64,000 nt of DNA, taken from contig LSRY02000001.1 in NCBI GenBank assembly GCA_001643675.2, positions 62,001 through 126,000 on the forward strand, given 5' to 3'. The number at the start of each line of letters is the position of its first letter. Position 1 is the stretch's first letter. The notes below the pieces were generated by a model. The model was not told the origin of the DNA. It saw only the letters and a list, made by a program, of their open reading frames with translations, and did not search any database. This document shows positions 57,724-64,000 of the stretch, in pieces. The DNA is from Monocercomonoides exilis. Taxonomy: Eukaryota; Preaxostyla; Oxymonadida; Polymastigidae. A program made the translations under genes and the position numbers.

Positions 57724-60567
57724 TTATCCTTCTTCTTTCTCTCTCTCTCTCCTCTCTTCCCTTTCTGTACGAATCCTCTCCATTCTCTCTGCTCTTCCCA
57801 GAGCATCCATTCTGCGCTTCAGTAGCTGCTTCTCATTCATCAGCCCTTCTTTATCCAGCTTCCATCTTCTTCTCACCTCAGCCTCCTTTTCCTTCAACGC
57901 CTCAATCTCGCTCTTCAGCTTCCCGATCTTCTCTTCTCCAACGCGCACCACGTTCATCGTGTGGGCTGTCTCAATTGCTCTTGCCTGCTCTTCTTCTTCA
58001 GCAATTTCTGCCTTCAGCTCTTTCACTTGATTTGCTGTCTGCGCTCTAAATGAGGTGACCATTCGAGATGTTGATGAGGTTATTTCACGTTGAATGGCTG
58101 TGATGTCGCGAGAAACTGCAGAGGAAGACTCTCTGAAAGAAAGTGAAAAGTGTTTTAATGAAATAATATTTGATCATTTGGAATGAAGTTCAACGCAAAA
58201 AAAGGATTAAATATTTTGTTTGAACATCATTTTAATAAGAACAAGATTGCATTAACAATAACAAACCTTAGCAATTCTCTTTCTTCAATCAAAGAACGCT
58301 GCTTTATCTGGAATGCCAATCGAGAACTCAAATATCCCTTTGTCTCTGACAAAAGCGCTTGTCTCAGGCTTTTTTCCTTTTCTGCTGCAGCCAATCTCTC
58401 TTTGCTGCAATTGTTCAAAGCAAATAAATGAACATTTATCAAATTTTTTTTAAAATAATTCGAAAAAGAATTGAGTATTAGTGTTAAAAGATGAAAATTG
58501 AAAAATATTTTTAACAGAAAATGATATTTGAAAATTCAAAAGATAAAAATAAAAACTCAAGACAAACTAATGCTTTTCAACGGCCTCTTCAATCTGATCT
58601 GCCAAAGCTCTTCTCTGTTGAATTAATGGAAGAGCAACTTTCTCAAAAGCTCGAAGCTGACAAAAATTTGAGTCATAGCAAGAATGCGAAAAAATAAAAA
58701 GTTAATTTCAAATTTAGAAAACAAATAAAGTTACGCAAGGAACAAATCCAATGTATTACCAATTTAATTTATTGTATTGCAATCCAATAAATAAATGCTT
58801 CAAACCTTTTCTTTTCTTGTTCTTTCGAGTTGAGCCAATTGATTCATCATCCTGTCATAATCATCGTCTGGAAGAAAATGACGAAAGTCCTCAGTCTAAA
58901 TCAAGCAAAGAAAATCAAACATATGAAATTCATTCACAAAAAAATTAATAATCATCAAAAATATACATTTATAAAAAATATGTTAGAAGATTATTCAGAT
59001 GCTCATATGTTCATTTATAAAACAAATAATTCAAAATAATTATACTTAACCAAAAAAGAGAATCTCATAACAAACATCTGAGGGAACAATAACTGGAGTT
59101 TGCTTCTTCAAATCTTTGATTGGTGTTTGCGAAGAGGATGAATTTGAAGACGAGCGTCTTGTCAGGTTAAATGTGGGTGTAGGAGTCTGATGTCTTTTTG
59201 AGGGAGTCAAAACAGAAGAAGAAGAAGAAGAAGAAGCTGAACGGGAATTGGTTGAGCGTGAAGTGTGTTGAGATGGTGATGTGTTCTGTGCAATCCGCAC
59301 TTTTTTGGATGATGTGAGTGTGTTTGGCATTCCAAATGGCTTTGGAGGCGGCTGCGTTCGCGGTCTTGGTGCAGCTGTGTCGTCTTCTTCTGCGTCATCT
59401 TGCAAAAGACCCGGTTCTCTAGCTTCTGATGGACTTTGAGCGTCTTCCATTTGTTGCTCGCGATCAGTATCTTCCTCTTCATCTTCTTCGTCTCCGTCAT
59501 CTTTTTCATTTTCAATTCTGTCATTCTGTGAACGACTCATTGCTAGAAGTATTTCTTGATCTTGTTGCTCCATCATCTCTCTCATTGCTTTCTCTCTCTT
59601 CATTTTCTCTCTCTGCTTTGGGGTAAAGCACTCAATTGGATTCATAGTTTCGCGTAGTGGACGAGGGGGCGTATACTTTTTCCTCCGTTTTTCATTTTCC
59701 ATGTCTTTCTCATATTTTTCTTCCATTTTTCTTTTCACAAAAGAAGACGAAGGAGTGCGCATAGCTGCATCTTCCAATTCTTCTGCTCTGTTACGTGGAG
59801 GCGTTTTCTCTCCAAGAACTCCTCGGCGACGAAGCCTTCCAACAATTGATGGTTGTAGAAAAGGCTCTGGTTGGTCGACTAGAGTTGTTTTTGTTGGAAG
59901 GGGTAGAACAGAATGAATCATTGCTCCTGGGAATCGAAATGAAAAATAGCATTTTGAATATATGCAAAGTCTTTAATATGAACGCTTGAAAAATACCTTC
60001 TTCATCATATCCAAATGCATTAATATCACCTCCTCCCGTCGAACCCTTTGGTCCCTTTCGAACCCCTAAACTTGCTAATGTATTTCCAGCTGGGCGAGCC
60101 GCTGCAAGCAGTCTTCCAAGTTTTGTTCTATTTTCCAGAACTTTTCCTAAAATACACAAAACTTTGCTAAATAATTCTAAGTGGATGTTGTATTCAAACC
60201 TTTTAATCTCGAATTATCTCCTTTAATCTCGAGAACAGTACGCTTCTGTTCAAAGTCATTCAATTTCAGTTCATTGGATTTCATTAAAAGAGTTGTAATC
60301 TCTTTTTCCTTTTCAATGCATTCTAATTCTCTTCCATAATTTTCATCAATAAGATGTTGTAACATATCAAATCGAAGAAGAAAAACTGCTCGTTCTTCTT
60401 CATAGTCGACTGTTTCGCAAAAGTATAAATATATGATTGTCGATGCATATTAACAGTTAATCATCATAAATAATTGAAATAATGTTTTATTATTTAACGC
60501 AAGTAGCCAAACCTAAACGACTTCTGAAATGATGAACAAGCGCTTCGGAATATGGCTCGTTTTCCAT
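57724..60567 (-). CDS. Coiled-coil protein resembling CCDC77, eight exons
   Basis: Exons 60513-60567, 60200-60409, 59997-60146, 59076-59926, 58806-58895, 58568-58656, 58267-58404 and 57724-58132 join in frame to 663 residues. Six of seven donors read GTTTG and one GTATT. The N-terminal coiled coil (residues about 1-110) includes SEALVHHFRSRLVDYEEE and DNSRLKGKVLENRTKLGRLL, which resemble the PS.ELLEYYR and ENDRLK.RELEDR..I..LL parts of CCDC77. A long disordered Ser/Pro/acid-rich insert follows (about 150-420), then a second coiled coil to the end. CCDC77 is a centriole/basal-body protein in flagellated eukaryotes; a flagellar role here is inferred. A first exon upstream of 60567 cannot be excluded. 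Confidence 0.72.
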
Positions 60568-60711
60568 TTCAAATGTGATCTAACCCATAGCAAAATAAAT
60601 TTGATTTTTATTATTATTCAAACTTTTACTAATAATTGAAAAGAATTTCTAATCATGCAGTGGAAAATTAACATAAAAAAATAAGTGGAATGGAAAATGA
60701 CATGATTGCCT

Positions 60712-63198
60712 TTAATCAATGGAGCATTCCATCTTCTTTTTAGTGCTACTTGTTTTAGCAACCATTTGAGAGAAAAGATTAGCCAGTCGAAGTGCATTAA
60801 GTGATGGATTTGCGTCAAATGGAGAACTTGGAATACAGACTATCATAAGTCCTTTCGCTTCTCCATTCAAGCAAGGTTGGAGAACACTTGTAAGAACAGA
60901 TTTATTGTATGGAATGTTTGATGAATTTGTTATTCTTGCATTGATAACATCTTTAAAGGTAGCCAAAGATGATAAAGCAGAAGCAGAAGCAGCACAATTA
61001 CATTGATGTGAAATAGGATCTGAGTTGGATAAAGCTGACGTGAATGGAACAGATGATGAAGCTGATTGTTGAGATGAAAATGATAATGACTGACTAAGAG
61101 AAGGTGTGCAAGAAGATGATTGAGAAGATGTTGGAATTAAAGAATAAGATGAAAAAGAAGGGGATTGTGACCCAAAGGAAGAGCCTGAGATTTGTGAAGA
61201 TTCTTGTACCAATGATGATGATGATGGTGATGATGATGGCAATGAAGATGAAGTTGTTGCATTTGGAGAAGCGAAGGTGCCGAGCCATAATGAACCTTTT
61301 GTTGCTTGCCCAGTAATTGTGTTCAGTCCATTCAGAAACAAAATGCACACAAAATGTGATGTCTCGTATACTTCTTTGCTGTATGTCTTCCTCAGGTTGA
61401 AAATGACACTGATATATTTGTCAACATCAGCATCGTTGTCAAACTCAACTTTTACCAATTGATCCAATCCAGAAACAATTGCACTTGTCTCCTGCTGCTT
61501 GCATGCTTCTTCATCCATTGTGGAGGTTGTTGTTTGGGAAGCTTGTGTGAATTGTGCTTCAACTCCAAAAGAAGAAGAAGAAGAAGGTTGAGATGCTTGT
61601 TCTGATTTGCTTTCTTTCAAAACATCGTAAACGTGCTCGCAATAAACGCGAAGACAAACAGCAGAAAACGAATAATTCCATCCTCTTGCCCTCATTTCCT
61701 TTATCATTCCAAACAGCTGCTTCACTGCTCGTGGAATGATGCCAAAAGATGAACAACTATCTCTTAATGCATTTGATCCCTGTTGTGTTGCAAATGATTC
61801 AGTTGGCAAACCTGTGAAAGTTGATGGAGTTGCGCTTGACTGTGGAAGTTGCTCACTTGTTGTGCATTCTCCAATCATTGTGTAATGTTTGCCAGCTCCA
61901 TTGGGACCACTGCAGAATACACAGGAAGTGAAGCCATCAACAGCTGACTGAACTAATGAAGTCACTTCTTCATAAACAGAATCGTTTGTGGACGAATGAT
62001 TGAACACGCGATCAAACTGAAATGTGTATTTCAATAGTTTCTCTCCTTTCTTTCCGCTTTCGTCTTTGCTTAGTTTTTTGATTTCGATTCTCTGATCATC
62101 TCCATTTGACACGACTGCCACGCCACATTCTTTGTCTTTGCTTGTCTCTGCCAAAGCAGCTGTTCCATCACTCTGTAAAAGCGTTGTTGATTTCTGCTGT
62201 CTTGCAAAGCAGGCCTCTTCTTCTTCTGTTTTCGTCATTGGTCGAACTCTGCAAAAAGCCCTCATTGTCCCTTTCAGAAGGAGCAGCTTGTTATGAAGAT
62301 CTCTCCTGATCTTCTCATCATCATGTGCTTTCTCTCTCATTCTCAACAATTTGCAATCGTGCTCAGCCAATATTTTTCTCATCTCGTTGATTTCATTGTG
62401 AAGCAATTGTGATTTCGCTTGAAATGTGCTGACTTGTAACCTAATTTCGACCTGTTGCTGCTCTAGTGTCATTATTGTTCTGTTTCGACTTTCCAAGTTA
62501 TCCTGAAGAAAAGAGCAATCTTTTTTAGTTGATTCCAATTTTGACTGAACGCTTTCGATTTGATCTTCAATTACCTCTTTTTGCCTTTTCGCTTCTTGAA
62601 GTTGAAGCTCGACTTTTGTTTTTTCATTTTCCACCTTTTCAATTTCCTCTTTCCATGTTTCCAAATCTTTTTCAGCAATTCCAGATTTACTCTGAAGAGC
62701 AGCAATTTGTTGAGTGAGTTCGATTTCTCGAGAAGAAGAATCATTTAGTTTCTTCATAAGAGAATCAAACTTTTCTTCAAGATCCTCAAGCTTTCCTTTT
62801 ATATCCCAAGAAGGCCTCTTTCCAGCTGGCTTCGGTTTAGGAATTGATACTCGCGCTGCCACAGATTGAGCTGCTTTTGGACTTTCCAAAGGCAATATCT
62901 TGTGAGCAGATGTTGTCTGATAAGTTATCACTCTCTTTGATTTTATAACAATGTTTTGAATTTGCGTTTCATTTTTTCTTTTTGCTGCAGGACTTTGACG
63001 CTCAATGGAACGCGAGGAAGGTGATTTTTGTTGAGGTGAACTGACAATAGTTGTCACCCTAGTTGTTTTTTCTTTTGATGGTGTTTGAACAGATGAATTG
63101 GATGATAAAATATGATTTCTACTATTTTCAGGACTATTTGAAACTAAAATTTTTGAAACCTGCCGAACTCCAAATTTTGGAAGTGGAATTCGACTCAT
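60712..63198 (-). CDS. Kinesin-14-like protein with degenerate motor
   Basis: One uninterrupted frame. The ATG at 63198 (MSRIPLPKFG) is preferred to the hydrophobic extension starting at 63255, giving 828 residues. Order: a disordered basic N-terminus (1-130), a coiled coil (about 135-330), then a C-terminal motor with the neck-motor junction KGTMRAFCRVRP, as in kinesin-14. The motor keeps FQFDRVF, GIIPRAVKQLF and an IPYNKSVLTSVLQPCL segment. The P-loop reads GPNGAGKH (residues 431-438), with His where Ser/Thr binds Mg. The switch I SSRSH box is reduced to ETSHF, the switch II DLAGSE box is absent (GTFASPN), and a serine-rich insert of about 100 residues follows. It probably binds microtubules without normal ATP turnover, comparable to Vik1/Cik1-type partners (inference). 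Confidence 0.82.
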   Translation of the reverse strand: MSRIPLPKFGVRQVSKILVSNSPENSRNHILSSNSSVQTPSKEKTTRVTTIVSSPQQKSPSSRSIERQSPAAKRKNETQIQNIVIKSKRVITYQTTSAHKILPLESPKAAQSVAARVSIPKPKPAGKRPSWDIKGKLEDLEEKFDSLMKKLNDSSSREIELTQQIAALQSKSGIAEKDLETWKEEIEKVENEKTKVELQLQEAKRQKEVIEDQIESVQSKLESTKKDCSFLQDNLESRNRTIMTLEQQQVEIRLQVSTFQAKSQLLHNEINEMRKILAEHDCKLLRMREKAHDDEKIRRDLHNKLLLLKGTMRAFCRVRPMTKTEEEEACFARQQKSTTLLQSDGTAALAETSKDKECGVAVVSNGDDQRIEIKKLSKDESGKKGEKLLKYTFQFDRVFNHSSTNDSVYEEVTSLVQSAVDGFTSCVFCSGPNGAGKHYTMIGECTTSEQLPQSSATPSTFTGLPTESFATQQGSNALRDSCSSFGIIPRAVKQLFGMIKEMRARGWNYSFSAVCLRVYCEHVYDVLKESKSEQASQPSSSSSFGVEAQFTQASQTTTSTMDEEACKQQETSAIVSGLDQLVKVEFDNDADVDKYISVIFNLRKTYSKEVYETSHFVCILFLNGLNTITGQATKGSLWLGTFASPNATTSSSLPSSSPSSSSLVQESSQISGSSFGSQSPSFSSYSLIPTSSQSSSCTPSLSQSLSFSSQQSASSSVPFTSALSNSDPISHQCNCAASASALSSLATFKDVINARITNSSNIPYNKSVLTSVLQPCLNGEAKGLMIVCIPSSPFDANPSLNALRLANLFSQMVAKTSSTKKKMECSID

Positions 63199-63261
63199 TA
63201 ATAAAATAAAAAATACTTTTAAAAATATAATAAATTCTATAAAGGGAAAGATCAAAGTTTT

Positions 63262-64000
63262 TCATTTTTCTTCATCAGGTTTTACCCATTCAGATCTTTG
63301 AGCAAGCAACCCTTCTGATATATGCGGCAATTCAGATGTTTGCGTTTCGCTTAATCCTTCCTGTTGTTCTTCTTCAATCACTTCTTGCGAATCATCAATT
63401 TTTTCTAAATCTTGACTGGATGAATTATTCTTTTCTGCTTTCCCTCTGAATGGCTCAAGCGGAGTGAAAGGAGTAAAGCGAGTATAGAATGTGTATGAAG
63501 GCAGCTCTGTCTTCTCATTCCCCACTGCTGGATAAGCAGGCGGAGGGAGAGGAGGAAGCTGAGAAAGAGGTGAAAGTGGAGAAAACAAAGGCAAATGAGG
63601 TGAAGCAGCAGAAGAATTAGAGCCAAGAGCAGGCATTGTGTGGAAGTATGGATGAATGCCATGTTGATTAAGAGCAGCAACAGCAGAAGGGGAAGAAACA
63701 GAGGAAGAAGAAGAAGAGGAAGAGGAAGAAGAAGAATAAGGCGATAGAGAAGCAGTTAATGTGCTCATCACCTTCTCCAGCTCTTCCAACTGTCTTTGAA
63801 GTTCTTTCTGTTGTCTTCTTCTCTGGCTGTGCTGATGCTCATGATGTCCATACGAATTGTGATGATATCCATTCTTATGCTCTTTGCCTCCTCTTCCTCT
63901 TTCTCCTCCTCTTCTTCTTCTATTTCTGTTTCCATTTTTATTTTTATTCCTCTTTCCTCCTCCTCCTTCTCTTTCTTCTCTTTCACCAAACCCATTTGCT
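63262..64000 (-). CDS. Arg/Gly- and His-rich protein, 3' part only
   Basis: The frame is open from the window edge to a TGA at 63262-63264 (about 245 residues); no start codon is needed in view. The visible N-terminal part is rich in Arg, Gly, Asn and Lys (RRRRGGERGRGG), then GYHHNSYGHHEHQH, then a short coiled coil (RRRQQKELQRQLEELEKV). A serine tract and a Pro-rich part (SQLPPLPPPAYPAV) come next, and an acidic tail (EVIEEEQQEG) ends it. RGG-type regions often bind RNA, but no domain is recognised. It ends 63 bp upstream of the kinesin-like start on the same strand. Confidence 0.65.
   Translation of the reverse strand, partial: ANGFGEREEREGGGGKRNKNKNGNRNRRRRGGERGRGGKEHKNGYHHNSYGHHEHQHSQRRRQQKELQRQLEELEKVMSTLTASLSPYSSSSSSSSSSSSVSSPSAVAALNQHGIHPYFHTMPALGSNSSAASPHLPLFSPLSPLSQLPPLPPPAYPAVGNEKTELPSYTFYTRFTPFTPLEPFRGKAEKNNSSSQDLEKIDDSQEVIEEEQQEGLSETQTSELPHISEGLLAQRSEWVKPDEEK

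Noticed and set aside
1-64000. Reassigned stop codons, as in some oxymonads (TAA/TAG as glutamine)
   Set aside because: Long genes end at TAA, TAG and TGA at sensible places, and no conserved domain needs a stop read as an amino acid. Stops inside transposases come with other damage.
1-64000. tRNA or rRNA genes
   Set aside because: No cloverleaf or rRNA-like stretch was seen by eye. A covariance-model scan would be decisive and was not possible.

Overview
The window is eukaryotic nuclear DNA from a protist. It has spliceosomal introns, AT-rich spacers, long serine- and acid-rich proteins, kinesin, TMEM50 and UPF0047 homologues, and several families of eukaryotic transposons. TAA, TAG and TGA all end long frames, so the standard code is in use. 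Very large surface proteins made of right-handed beta-helix (Pmp-like) repeats, one membrane span and a kinase-like tail fit an oxymonad-type metamonad best. That placement is an inference.

Layout: 1-3.7 kb is a decayed tyrosine-recombinase (DIRS/PAT/Ngaro-like) retrotransposon on the minus strand. 5.4-14.4 kb (+) and 18.0-26.1 kb (-) are two converging genes for giant surface receptors. Their cytoplasmic tails and 3' flanks form a near-perfect 2.5-kb inverted repeat around a 1.4-kb spacer. The left gene carries two single-base frameshifts; the right gene is open throughout. 26.4-39.3 kb is a transposon cluster: two Merlin (IS1016-like) elements, one of them holding two nested MITEs, and two 2.0-kb pogo-like elements with TA target duplications. 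A helical-repeat gene (28.6-30.0 kb) lies between them. A third MITE sits at 4.1 kb. 39.6-40.7 kb encodes a protein made of twelve 30-residue repeats.

42-64 kb is a compact gene-rich block. It holds a multi-exon alpha-solenoid-like gene (-), a 2,374-residue poly-serine protein gene (+), a five-exon UPF0047/YjbQ gene (-) divergent from a five-exon TMEM50 gene (+) with 49 bp between start codons, an eight-exon coiled-coil gene resembling CCDC77 (-), a kinesin-14-like gene with a degenerate nucleotide site (-), and the 3' part of an Arg/Gly-rich protein gene (-). Introns reconstructed here are 27-180 nt, and most begin GTTTG or GTATG and end in AG.

The most notable observations are the tail-to-tail shared receptor tails (probable ectopic gene conversion), the nested transposon series whose empty sites are preserved in a sister copy, the paired pogo elements that share a short intron, doubled subterminal motifs and a G-rich leader, and the WMRHD repeat protein. 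Exon structures and TIR/TSD boundaries were worked out by hand from the sequence. No database search was possible.
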